Origin: Nitrospiraceae bacterium
GTDB lineage: Bacteria; Nitrospirota; Nitrospiria; Nitrospirales; Nitrospiraceae
Direction: 5' to 3'
NCBI GenBank assembly: GCA_013140715.1
Contig: JABFSG010000032.1
Coordinates: 62,001 to 126,000 of the forward strand
DNA: 64,000 nucleotides
Under the pieces are notes generated by a model. The model did no database searches. It saw only the letters and a list, made by a program, of their open reading frames with translations, and had not been told where the DNA came from. Every line of letters starts with the position of its first letter. Position 1 is the stretch's first letter. Shown piece after piece: positions 54,830-62,229 of the stretch. The position numbers and the translations under genes were made by a program.

Positions 54830-54887
54830 AGTAAAGCCGCTAGCTCGGTATAACCGACGGGGACCCTTTTAATTGACTGAATTTCAT

Positions 54888-55259
54888 CTAGTCCTCACGG
54901 ACACGTAGTAGCTGCTGTCGCCGGAGCGACGACAGCCATAACTCTTTCAAGACGGCAAAGGGTTGTGCGATAGAATCCCGTTTCGGGAAAACCACAAGGG
55001 CATATCCCGCGGGCAATCGACCCCGCAACTGCCGAGTCAGTTCTCGAAACAACCGCTTCACTCGATTTCTGCTGACTGCCCCCCCGAATCGCTTTCCCAC
55101 CACAATGCCGACCCGGCTCTCACCCTCGTCAACCCGGCAAATCACCATGTTAAACAGGGCAGTTGAAATCCGACGACCGTGCTTCTTGGCATGTTCAATG
55201 TCGCGGCTGCGTTTCAGGAACAGATCCCTGTCACCTCCACCCTGCGACATCGCTATCAT
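54888..55259 (-). CDS. rnpA: ribonuclease P protein component
   Basis: A 123-residue basic protein that assists RNase P RNA in tRNA 5' maturation. The signature RNRVKRLFRELTRQ is at about residues 65-80, with RVGIVVGKRFGGAVSRN just before it. The start may be MSQGGG at codon 4. It lies 159 bp downstream of rpmH, the usual pairing. Confidence 0.92.
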   Translation of the reverse strand: MIAMSQGGGDRDLFLKRSRDIEHAKKHGRRISTALFNMVICRVDEGESRVGIVVGKRFGGAVSRNRVKRLFRELTRQLRGRLPAGYALVVFPKRDSIAQPFAVLKELWLSSLRRQQLLRVRED

Positions 55260-55418
55260 CCTGGGAATGGGCCAGCTCGTCAGGACTCCCCTTCGAGGCC
55301 CGATCTCCGGACTCAGTTATGACCACACACCGTTATCCTGTGTTGGGAACTACCGAGTCTGGGGGACGTAACGGAGGGGGAAGATTCCTTCGTGAAGCCC
55401 TAGCCAGGGTGGCTCGAC

Positions 55419-55556
55419 CTATACGGTCAAGCGAGCCCGCCCCTTCGCACGACGACGAGCCAAAACTTTCCGTCCATTCTTCGTGCTCATCCGCTTACGA
55501 AATCCATGCTCACGTTTTTTCTTGAGGTTCGATGGTTGCTGAGATGTAAACGACAT
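55419..55556 (-). CDS. rpmH: 50S ribosomal protein L34
   Basis: A 45-residue, very basic protein starting [18 protein letters not shown]. The L34 signature is [29 protein letters not shown], read in parts. The ATG is at 55556 and the TAG at 55419-55421. It is the first gene of the rpmH-rnpA-yidC-mnmE-mnmG-rsmG-parAB cluster. dnaA, which often lies next to rpmH, is not here; pgi is divergent instead. Confidence 0.93.
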   Translation of the reverse strand: MSFTSQQPSNLKKKREHGFRKRMSTKNGRKVLARRRAKGRARLTV

Positions 55557-55828
55557 AAGATCGCTCCTGGCCTAAAAAGACTTACGAATAACGGGCCATT
55601 ATAGGGACGGGCCGGCACCCTGTCAAACGACGTACCACCCATTTCACAGGAATAACGTCCTTCATCCTTCTCCCCGAGACCCATACTTTCTTTCGAACTT
55701 ATGACCACCCTGGGCCGGATATCCATAAAAACCAGGCGCTTTCTCCATCTACTGGACCCTGCCATATAGACGGAGCCTCATGTTTGTGTTTCTCTGAACC
55801 GATATTTACAATAGGAAAGGGGCTTACC

Positions 55829-57529
55829 ATGGAACTCGAAACTCATCGATCATTTCCCTCGGAACTTCAATCGTTGGTCGTTGCGGCGAATGCACGACTC
55901 GCCGCATCCCATGCGGTCGAACGGCTGTGGGCCAACGACCACCGACTCTGGAAAGACGATCCCACCGACATCACCAACCGCCTCGGTTGGCTGACCGTCA
56001 TCGAGTCCATGAAAAGTCGGGCCGAGGAATTGCGGACCTTCGCTTCGGCTGCCAAAAAGCGCGGCATCAGCGATGTGGTGTTGCTCGGAATGGGTGGCAG
56101 CAGCTTGGGGCCGGAAGTGCTGCGGGCATCATTTGGACCATCCCGTGGATATCCACGCTTGTGGGTTCTCGACTCTACCGTTCCAGGCTGGGTTCGACAG
56201 GTCACCAAGGCGATCGATCCGGCTCGAAGCCTATTCATACTCGCAAGCAAATCCGGCGGAACCATCGAAGTCATGTCCCTCTTCGCTCACTTTTGGGAAC
56301 TGGTTCACCAGACCCCTGGCAATCAGGGCGGTGCGCAGTTCCTCGCCATTACCGATCCCGGAACCGGATTGGAAAAACTGGCAGCGGAGCACCAGTTCTG
56401 GCGCATCTTTACGAACCCACCGGATATCGGTGGCCGGTACTCCGTTCTTTCCTATTTTGGATTAGTCCCTGCCGCCCTGATGGGGATCGATGTCGCGCGA
56501 TTGCTCGCCCGCGCCACAGACATGGCCAAGGCCTGTCGAATCATGCCGCCTCTTGGAGAAAACCCCGGTGCGGATCTTGGCGCAACGATGGCCTCGCTGG
56601 CCCGGGCAGGGCGTAACAAGATCACCCTCATCGCCTCACCGCAGATCGAGACATTTGGTCTGTGGGCGGAACAGCTTCTGGCAGAGAGTACGGGCAAGGA
56701 AGGGACAGGCCTCATCCCTGTCGCAAGTGAACCGCTCGTTTCACCGACCGCCTATGGCGCAGACCGGCTGTTTGTCTATCTGAGGTTAAAGGGGGATGAG
56801 AATAGACAGCTCGACCGACAGGTTGCAGGGCTTGCGCGACAGGGCCATCCAGTCCTGACCCTCGCGCTCCAAGACCGGTACGATCTCGCCGCGGAATTTT
56901 TCCGATGGGAGATTGCCACAGCATTGGCAGGCCATCTCCTGGGGATCCACCCGTTCGATCAACCGAACGTCCAGGAAAGCAAAGACAACACCGCCCGCGT
57001 ACTGGAAGCCATCCAATCCACCGGCAAGTTGCCGAAACAAACCACTGCGACCGCCACACAAGCAGCGGCACAGCTCAAGCGACAATGTCGCCTCGGTTCC
57101 TACGTTGCAATCTTAGCCTACACGACACCTTCCTCCAAGATGGAGCAGGCCATCAGCTCGCTTCGAAAAGAGCTGGTCTCCCATCACCATGTGACGACGA
57201 CAGCCGGCTATGGTCCCCGCTATCTCCATTCGACAGGCCAACTTCATAAGGGGGGTCCATCGATCGGAATATTTCTACAACTCGTCGATCCGATGAGCCC
57301 CGATCTGAGCATTCCCGGGAAACCCTTCACCTTTCGCACGCTCGCGCAGGCCCAAGCAGCCGGTGACATACAGGCGCTCAAATCTCATCGGCAACAGGCC
57401 ATCCTCTTGCCGTTGGGCAAGAACCCCGTCGCGACGATTCAGGCCCTGACCAAGTCTCTTGCCCCCCGTTCTGCGGTCCGTCATCCAAGAAAACAACCCA
57501 CCAAAGGCAGACGAACCAGCAAGAAATAA
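55829..57529 (+). CDS. pgi: glucose-6-phosphate isomerase
   Basis: A 566-residue isomerase interconverting glucose-6-phosphate and fructose-6-phosphate. The paired SIS folds show VLLGMGGSSLGPEVLR (about 86-101), LFILASKSGGTIEV, GGRYSVLSYFGL and HPFDQPNVQESKDN. This is the PGI form that in some bacteria is fused behind transaldolase; here it stands alone. ATG 55829, preceded by AGGAAAGG, is chosen over the open frame from 55784. Followed 1 bp later by pgl. Confidence 0.9.
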   Translation: MELETHRSFPSELQSLVVAANARLAASHAVERLWANDHRLWKDDPTDITNRLGWLTVIESMKSRAEELRTFASAAKKRGISDVVLLGMGGSSLGPEVLRASFGPSRGYPRLWVLDSTVPGWVRQVTKAIDPARSLFILASKSGGTIEVMSLFAHFWELVHQTPGNQGGAQFLAITDPGTGLEKLAAEHQFWRIFTNPPDIGGRYSVLSYFGLVPAALMGIDVARLLARATDMAKACRIMPPLGENPGADLGATMASLARAGRNKITLIASPQIETFGLWAEQLLAESTGKEGTGLIPVASEPLVSPTAYGADRLFVYLRLKGDENRQLDRQVAGLARQGHPVLTLALQDRYDLAAEFFRWEIATALAGHLLGIHPFDQPNVQESKDNTARVLEAIQSTGKLPKQTTATATQAAAQLKRQCRLGSYVAILAYTTPSSKMEQAISSLRKELVSHHHVTTTAGYGPRYLHSTGQLHKGGPSIGIFLQLVDPMSPDLSIPGKPFTFRTLAQAQAAGDIQALKSHRQQAILLPLGKNPVATIQALTKSLAPRSAVRHPRKQPTKGRRTSKK

Positions 57530-57530
57530 G

Positions 57531-58304
57531 ATGGCCCGCCCCCCCGAGATCCGTATCGCCCAAGACAGCCGAGCGTGGGCTGCTGCTGCAGCGGAACTTG
57601 TGCATTCACTGGGGCGGGAGGCAATTCGCGCAAACGGCCGATTCTTCATCGCCCTTTCCGGCGGCGCCACGCCGGAAGCCCTCTACCGAGCCTTGACCTC
57701 TCCAGTCTTCGCCGATCGTTTCGATTGGTCACGGACCACATTTTTCTTTAGCGACGAACGAGCAGTGCCTCCGGATGATGCCCGGAGCAACTATGCCTTG
57801 GCCAACAGGACCCTCTTCACTCCTCTGAACATTTCGCCGGCCCAGGTCTATCGTATGGCGGGAGAATCCCACGACCCACAGGCGGCAGCCAAGGAATATG
57901 AACAGCAGTTGCGCCGTGCAGCAACCACCTCACGGTCCACCAGTCCCATCATAGACCTTGTCCTTTTGGGTCTAGGCGAAGACGGACATACGGCCTCTCT
58001 CTTTCCTGGATCGCCAGCCCTTCGGGACCAGCAGAGCCTGATTGCCGTGACCCAATCTCCAAAAGATCCTCCCACCAGACTGACCATGACTTTTGGTGCG
58101 ATCAACCGGGCGACTGTGGTACTGTTTCTCGTCGCGGGATCCGGGAAAGCAGGAGTCGTACGAGGCATCCTCGATCCAAAGACGGATGCAGAGCGGCAAC
58201 TCCCGGCATCGTTGGTCGCACCGGAGAAAGGTCGTCTCATTTGGCTTCTCGACCGAGCAGCTGCGGCCGAACTTTCGAATCCATCGACAGGGACGAGCGC
58301 ATGA
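57531..58304 (+). CDS. pgl: 6-phosphogluconolactonase
   Basis: A 257-residue DevB-type lactonase, the second step of the oxidative pentose phosphate pathway. Motifs are ALSGGATPEALY (about 39-50), FFFSDERAVPPDDARSNYALA and LVLLGLGEDGHTASLFPG. Start ATG 57531 lies 1 bp after the pgi stop; an in-frame extension upstream overlaps pgi and is not used. The glucose-6-phosphate dehydrogenase gene that supplies its substrate is not in the window. Confidence 0.92.
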   Translation: MARPPEIRIAQDSRAWAAAAAELVHSLGREAIRANGRFFIALSGGATPEALYRALTSPVFADRFDWSRTTFFFSDERAVPPDDARSNYALANRTLFTPLNISPAQVYRMAGESHDPQAAAKEYEQQLRRAATTSRSTSPIIDLVLLGLGEDGHTASLFPGSPALRDQQSLIAVTQSPKDPPTRLTMTFGAINRATVVLFLVAGSGKAGVVRGILDPKTDAERQLPASLVAPEKGRLIWLLDRAAAAELSNPSTGTSA

Positions 58305-58311
58305 GGGCAGG

Positions 58312-59382
58312 ATGATTGTTGCCGGTGACATCGGGGGCACGAAAACTCACCTGGCCCTGTTCGACTGGCACAAGGATCGCGTCGATCCCATCAGGCTGGA
58401 GTCATTCCATAGCGCCGATTACACCTCGCTGGAGGATATGCTCACAGAGTTTCTTGTCCCGCCGAAACCCCCGACACCCATCGACGAATTTGCAACAGAG
58501 AAGGGCGATGTTGCCGAGCCTGAACCGGAGCGCCAGGCGGAAGCACCCCTGAAGATCGACGCAGCCTGTTTCGGCATCGCAGGTCCTGTCATCCAGAACC
58601 GTTGTCAGACCACCAACCTCCCCTGGGTGGTCGATGGCGCAACGCTCGCGAAGCGTTTCGACATGCCGAAAGTGAAGCTGCTGAATGATCTCGAAGCCAT
58701 GGCCCACGGAATTTTGCTGCTCCGGCCAGACGAGGTCCATATCCTCAACGTCGGGAATCCACCGCCCTACAACCAGGCGATTGCTCTGATCGCAGCGGGA
58801 ACCGGACTGGGCGAATCCATCCTCTTCTGGAACGGCGCTTGCTATCAGCCCATGCAGTCGGAAGGTGGCCATTCCGACTTTGCCCCGAACAACGACAACG
58901 AAATTGAATTGCTTCGCCATCTGCGCAGTCATTATCTGCACGTGAGTTATGAACGGGTCTTATCCGGTCCCGGCCTCCATGCCATCTACGACTATGTCCG
59001 TGACAGCAAGAAGAATGAACCGACGTGGCTCTCGGAGCAGATTAAGGCGGGCGACCCAGCGGCAGTCATTGCAGAAGCGGGGCTCAAGGGGCAGGCAGAT
59101 ATCGCCAAGCAGGCGCTGGATCTGTTCGCCTCCATCTATGGAGCAGAAGCGGGCAATCTTGCCCTGACGGCCATGACTCTCAACGGCGTCTATCTGGGCG
59201 GCGGTATCGCACCGAAGTTGCTGGCCAAACTGAAAGACGGAACCTTCATGAAGTCCTTCACCAATAAGGGCCGCTACGCACGTTTCATGAGTTCGATCCC
59301 GGTTAAAGTGGTGATGAATCAGCAGACCCCCCTACTCGGCGCCGCATCTGTGGCAGCGTCCATTTCCCGTACCGCCGCATGA
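58312..59382 (+). CDS. glk: glucokinase
   Basis: A 356-residue kinase of the Glk (PF02685) type, phosphorylating glucose with ATP. The N-terminal phosphate loop is VAGDIGGTKTHLALFD. FGIAGPVIQNR, LLNDLEAMAHG, LIAAGTGLGES and EGGHSDFAP (the ExGH motif) follow. An acidic, proline-rich insertion (about 50-80, KPPTPIDEFATEKGD...) interrupts the first domain. ATG 58312 follows pgl by 7 bp. Confidence 0.9.
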   Translation: MIVAGDIGGTKTHLALFDWHKDRVDPIRLESFHSADYTSLEDMLTEFLVPPKPPTPIDEFATEKGDVAEPEPERQAEAPLKIDAACFGIAGPVIQNRCQTTNLPWVVDGATLAKRFDMPKVKLLNDLEAMAHGILLLRPDEVHILNVGNPPPYNQAIALIAAGTGLGESILFWNGACYQPMQSEGGHSDFAPNNDNEIELLRHLRSHYLHVSYERVLSGPGLHAIYDYVRDSKKNEPTWLSEQIKAGDPAAVIAEAGLKGQADIAKQALDLFASIYGAEAGNLALTAMTLNGVYLGGGIAPKLLAKLKDGTFMKSFTNKGRYARFMSSIPVKVVMNQQTPLLGAASVAASISRTAA

Positions 59383-59429
59383 TGAGCAACCAAGATCTCG
59401 ACAGACTCAAGTTAGCCACCACCATAACC

Positions 59430-59458
59430 TTGCAGAGTGTGCATATTATGCATATACT
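59430..59458 (+). promoter_or_regulatory. brnTA promoter with operator palindrome in the spacer
   Basis: TTGCAG (59430-59435), exactly 17 bp, TATACT (59453-59458). The spacer holds the perfect palindrome TGCATA-T-TATGCA (59440-59452), well placed for autorepression by the BrnTA complex. The -10 box ends 5 bp before the brnT ATG at 59464, so the transcript would start at or next to the start codon. Confidence 0.6.
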
Positions 59459-59463
59459 GCGGC

Positions 59464-59736
59464 ATGCGCTTTCAGTTCGATCCACGGAAGGCCGCATCTA
59501 ATCTCAAAAAGCATGGGATTTCGTTTGCAGACGCAGAAGGCCTGTTCTTTGATCCACTGGCCATCCATCAAGCCGATCCCGGCACAGAGGGTGAAGAACG
59601 ATACATTGCAGTGGGAATGGGAAGCGCCTGACAAATTCTAGTGGTCGTCTACACCTTGCGCGGCGATGATATCCGGTTGATTTCGGCTCGCCGAGCCACT
59701 CGCCGAGAGGTAAAGAACTATGAAACGGGAATATGA
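59464..59736 (+). pseudogene. brnT: BrnT toxin gene with an in-frame stop
   Basis: BrnT ribonuclease toxin. The N-terminal half, MRFQFDPRKAASNLKKHGISF...EERYIAVGMGSA, is normal. TGA at 59629-59631 stops translation at 55 residues. The frame then continues with QILVVVYTLRGDDIRLISARRATRREVKNYE to TGA 59734-59736, which is the rest of BrnT. A GGA-to-TGA or CGA-to-TGA change explains it. The lost part holds the RISARRAT(R)xE region needed for the fold and activity, so the toxin is almost surely inactive unless the stop is read through. It overlaps brnA by 17 bp. Confidence 0.85.
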
Positions 59737-60022
59737 TTTTTCCACAGGCAAGCGCGGCGCTCTTCTTCCATCGAAGGGCAAGACCCGCATCACAATTTTT
59801 CTCGACGATGTCATACTGGCACAGTTCCGCACACGCGCTGAAACGACAGGGACGGGCTATCAAAGCATGATCAATGAAGCGCTCAAGGTGTTTCTCTCTG
59901 GTCGCCAAGAGGGGCCTGTCACGGAGTCGGTGCTTCGGCAGGTCATTCGCGAGGAAGTCCCCAAGCTCTCGCGGCGAACAACGCGCATAGGTGGACGCGG
60001 CACAAAGCACCGCGCCGCATAG
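59720..60022 (+). CDS. brnA: BrnA-family antitoxin
   Basis: A 100-residue antitoxin. The N-terminal MKREYDFSTGKRGALLPSKGKTRITIFLDDVIL and the ribbon-helix-helix part TGTGYQSMINEALKVFL match BrnA, which neutralises BrnT and represses the operon. The gene is intact although the toxin gene is broken. A basic C-terminal tail (SRRTTRIGGRGTKHRAA) extends past the domain. Probably still able to bind the operator palindrome upstream of brnT. Confidence 0.88.
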   Translation: MKREYDFSTGKRGALLPSKGKTRITIFLDDVILAQFRTRAETTGTGYQSMINEALKVFLSGRQEGPVTESVLRQVIREEVPKLSRRTTRIGGRGTKHRAA

Positions 60023-60474
60023 CTTGGCGTGAGACGACGATCGTGCCGACTACGGACCTCTATCGGAACTACGGACAGGTAATCGCCGCCGCCCTTGCCC
60101 ATAGCCCCACATCCTGATAGTAATCAGGACCTCGATAGCCTGAAACAGGCTGCCAGTCTGTCTTGTCCATTTGGTCTATTCGGTCTGTCTGGTCTATCTC
60201 GTTTGTTTGGTTTGCCTTGTTTGTTTAGTTGGTTTGGTTCGAAGAACGAGAGAAGCCCCACGAACCAGTAGGCCAGAGAAACCAGATAGACCGTCTTGGA
60301 TCGAACCTACAGTAGATGGAATAGGCTGACAAAGTGTTCAGTGGTTGCTCGGGTCCAGACCCCCTCACAGTTTCTTGCTACCTACCAGAAAGAAATCTAG
60401 AATATGGCCCGGCAAGAAAACTGTGAGTCGAGATAGGCTAAGCGACTTGCTTAATAGATATACGGATTTAGCTC
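60023..60474. other. 450-bp gene-free stretch with repeats and hairpins
   Basis: No gene. CCTGAT-AGTA-ATCAGG (60113-60128) and AGCCTG-AAA-CAGGCT (60137-60151) are two neighbouring hairpins without T-runs, perhaps terminating brnA transcripts. They are followed by the 9-bp phased repeat block, then about 180 bp without recognised signals. Confidence 0.5.
60166..60292. repeat. 9-bp phased degenerate repeats forming a long hairpin
   Basis: On the plus strand the left arm is almost pure G+T and pyrimidine: TTTGGTCTA, TTCGGTCTG, TCTGGTCTA, TCTCGTTTG, TTTGGTTTG, CCTTGTTTG, TTTAGTTGG in strict 9-bp register (from about 60169 to 60231). The right arm (CGAACCAGT, AGGCCAGAG, AAACCAGAT, AGACC; about 60261-60291) is its complement in the same register, so the block can fold back. 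No coding potential. Confidence 0.7.
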
Positions 60475-61320
60475 ATGCCTAGTGCCACCATCAAGATTTT
60501 CTTAGCTCATGGCGACCCGAAGCGGCTCCGCACCGCCGAGCTCTCCAACTGGACGGGAAAAGCCGTAGCAGGCCCAAGAAGCGAGTTCGATAGCGTCCTT
60601 GCGCGTGAGGAGTCGCAAAAGTCTGGCGTATACTTTCTTGCCGGAATTGATCCAGAGTCAGGACGTGGCGCAGTCTATATTGGTGAAGCCGAATGTATTC
60701 GCGATAGAGTCAAAGGCCATCTCGAGAAAGATTTTGGGAATCACATCACCTACTTTACAAGTAAGGACGAAAACCTCACAAAGGCCCACATCCGGTATCT
60801 TGAGGGCCGCCTCATCGAACAGGCGAAGCAGGCTGCCCGAGCCGAAGTAAAGAATAGCCAAGGCAGTGGGTCACGACTGCCAGAATCAGATCGGGAGGAC
60901 ATGGAAATCTTTTTGGAAAAGATTCACCAACTCTTGCCAGCGCTTGGGGTGGAGGTCTTGGTGCCAACAATTGCGCAAGCGGTGGCGGTGACCGAGCTCG
61001 CGACACTCACATGCGAAATCAAAGGTCTCAAAGCCAAAGGACATTTGACACCAAATGGCATGGTAGTGCTTGCCGGTTCGCAGGCCGTGCCCAATGAACG
61101 CCCATCCTCACAGAAGTACCCATGGCCAGTAAATATGCGTCAGAAGTTGAAAGACGAAGGTGCACTACTTGTAAAACCAGATTGCTTGCTCTTTGTGAAA
61201 GACATTGAGTTCTCAAGTCCGAGTGCTGCTGCCGCAGTCATACACGGCGGTCATGCCAATGGCCTTACTGCATGGAAGAATAAGACGGGTAAGACGCTTA
61301 AAGAACTGGAATCTCTATAA
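60475..61320 (+). CDS. GIY-YIG nuclease-family protein with DUF4357 domain
   Basis: A 281-residue protein. GVYFLAG (about 51-57) and AVYIGEAECIRDRVKGHL (about 66-83) are the GIY-YIG catalytic core with its tyrosines and arginine. The C-terminal DUF4357 domain reads SPSAAAAVIHGGHANGLTAWKNKTGKTLKELE. Such proteins are scattered, often near defence or toxin-antitoxin genes. The target is unknown. Composition is slightly A+T-richer than pgi and rpiA. It shares with brnTA a segment that splits glk from rpiA. The stop TAA starts an attC-like CTATAACAATGGGC. Confidence 0.85.
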   Translation: MPSATIKIFLAHGDPKRLRTAELSNWTGKAVAGPRSEFDSVLAREESQKSGVYFLAGIDPESGRGAVYIGEAECIRDRVKGHLEKDFGNHITYFTSKDENLTKAHIRYLEGRLIEQAKQAARAEVKNSQGSGSRLPESDREDMEIFLEKIHQLLPALGVEVLVPTIAQAVAVTELATLTCEIKGLKAKGHLTPNGMVVLAGSQAVPNERPSSQKYPWPVNMRQKLKDEGALLVKPDCLLFVKDIEFSSPSAAAAVIHGGHANGLTAWKNKTGKTLKELESL

Positions 61321-61426
61321 CAATGGGCTGTAGCGGTCTATTTTGGCTCTTCGGGTGGCGAGGTGAGTGTGCAGGAAAAAGTATGCGCGCTCGCCGTGTT
61401 TGCATGTCTGCATGCGGGCGTTAGGT
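61314..61426 (+). other. possible attC-like site after the GIY-YIG gene
   Basis: CTATAAC (61314-61320, holding the stop codon) resembles an R'' box, and GCGTTAGGT (ending 61426) contains GTTAGGT, a match to the R' consensus GTTRRRY. The arms pair only weakly, so this may be a decayed attC or chance. Confidence 0.25.
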
Positions 61427-61536
61427 GCTTGGTTCTTAATTTTGAACTTGCAGCAAGCCATTTTCCAAGCGTAGGTTCCTTGACAGTCGGCTGGCCTCCG
61501 TACGAAATGCGAACGGTCCGATAGGGAAACGATCAC

Positions 61537-62229
61537 GTGGAAAATCTTGAGGCGCTCAAAGAGCTGGCAGCGAGAGCAGCCGTTGAGTATGTGAAGGATG
61601 GTTACGTCGTAGGGCTAGGCACCGGCTCCACTGCCCGTTATGTGGTGTTGGCGCTTGGGCAATTGGTGAAGGCGGGATTGAGGATCAAGGGAGTGCCCAC
61701 CTCTCGCGAGACTGCTGAGCTGGCCAGGCAGCAGGGCATCCCGCTCATCGACCAGGACAACGCCTGGATTATCGATGTCGCGATCGACGGGGCCGATCAG
61801 GTCGATCCCAGCTTCAATCTCATCAAGGGTGGAGGAGGCGCGCTCCTGAAGGAAAAGATTGTCGCTGCCTCGGCCAAACAGTTCATCGTTATGGTCGACC
61901 ATACCAAGCGAGTCCCAGTACTGGGGGGAGCCTTCCCGCTTCCCATCGAAGTTATTCCCTTCGGCTGGGGAAGTACGGCGCGCGAAATCGAAGCACTCAC
62001 GAAAAGCCGGGTCGTATTCCGGGAGAGAAACGGCGCCTCATTCAAGACCGAAGCAGGTAACTTGATTGTGGATGTCCACATCGACCGCATCGACCAGCCG
62101 CGAGATCTGGAAATTTCGTTGAACCAAATTCCCGGGATTGTGGAAACCGGCCTCTTCGTCAATCGAACGGACATCTTAATCGTCGGGACTCCCCAGGGTG
62201 TCCAAACCGAACATGCACAGAGGATATGA
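61537..62229 (+). CDS. rpiA: ribose-5-phosphate isomerase A
   Basis: A 230-residue RpiA interconverting ribose-5-phosphate and ribulose-5-phosphate in the pentose phosphate pathway. Motifs: VVGLGTGSTARYVV (about 24-37), IDVAIDGADQVDP with the catalytic aspartates, and IKGGGGALLKEKIVA with the glutamate base. Length normal. It belongs functionally with pgi, pgl and glk to the left, from which it is split by the brnTA/GIY-YIG segment. The stop overlaps the next ATG. Confidence 0.94.
   Translation: MENLEALKELAARAAVEYVKDGYVVGLGTGSTARYVVLALGQLVKAGLRIKGVPTSRETAELARQQGIPLIDQDNAWIIDVAIDGADQVDPSFNLIKGGGGALLKEKIVAASAKQFIVMVDHTKRVPVLGGAFPLPIEVIPFGWGSTAREIEALTKSRVVFRERNGASFKTEAGNLIVDVHIDRIDQPRDLEISLNQIPGIVETGLFVNRTDILIVGTPQGVQTEHAQRI

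Noticed and set aside
55557-55828. Replication origin beside rpmH
   Set aside because: No dnaA gene and no TTATCCACA-type box in the rpmH-pgi gap, although the gene cluster is of origin type.
59629-59631. TGA in brnT read as selenocysteine
   Set aside because: BrnT families have glycine or another ordinary residue here, and no SECIS-like hairpin follows the codon.
60166-60292. CRISPR array
   Set aside because: The 9-bp units are degenerate and contiguous, with no spacers and no cas genes.
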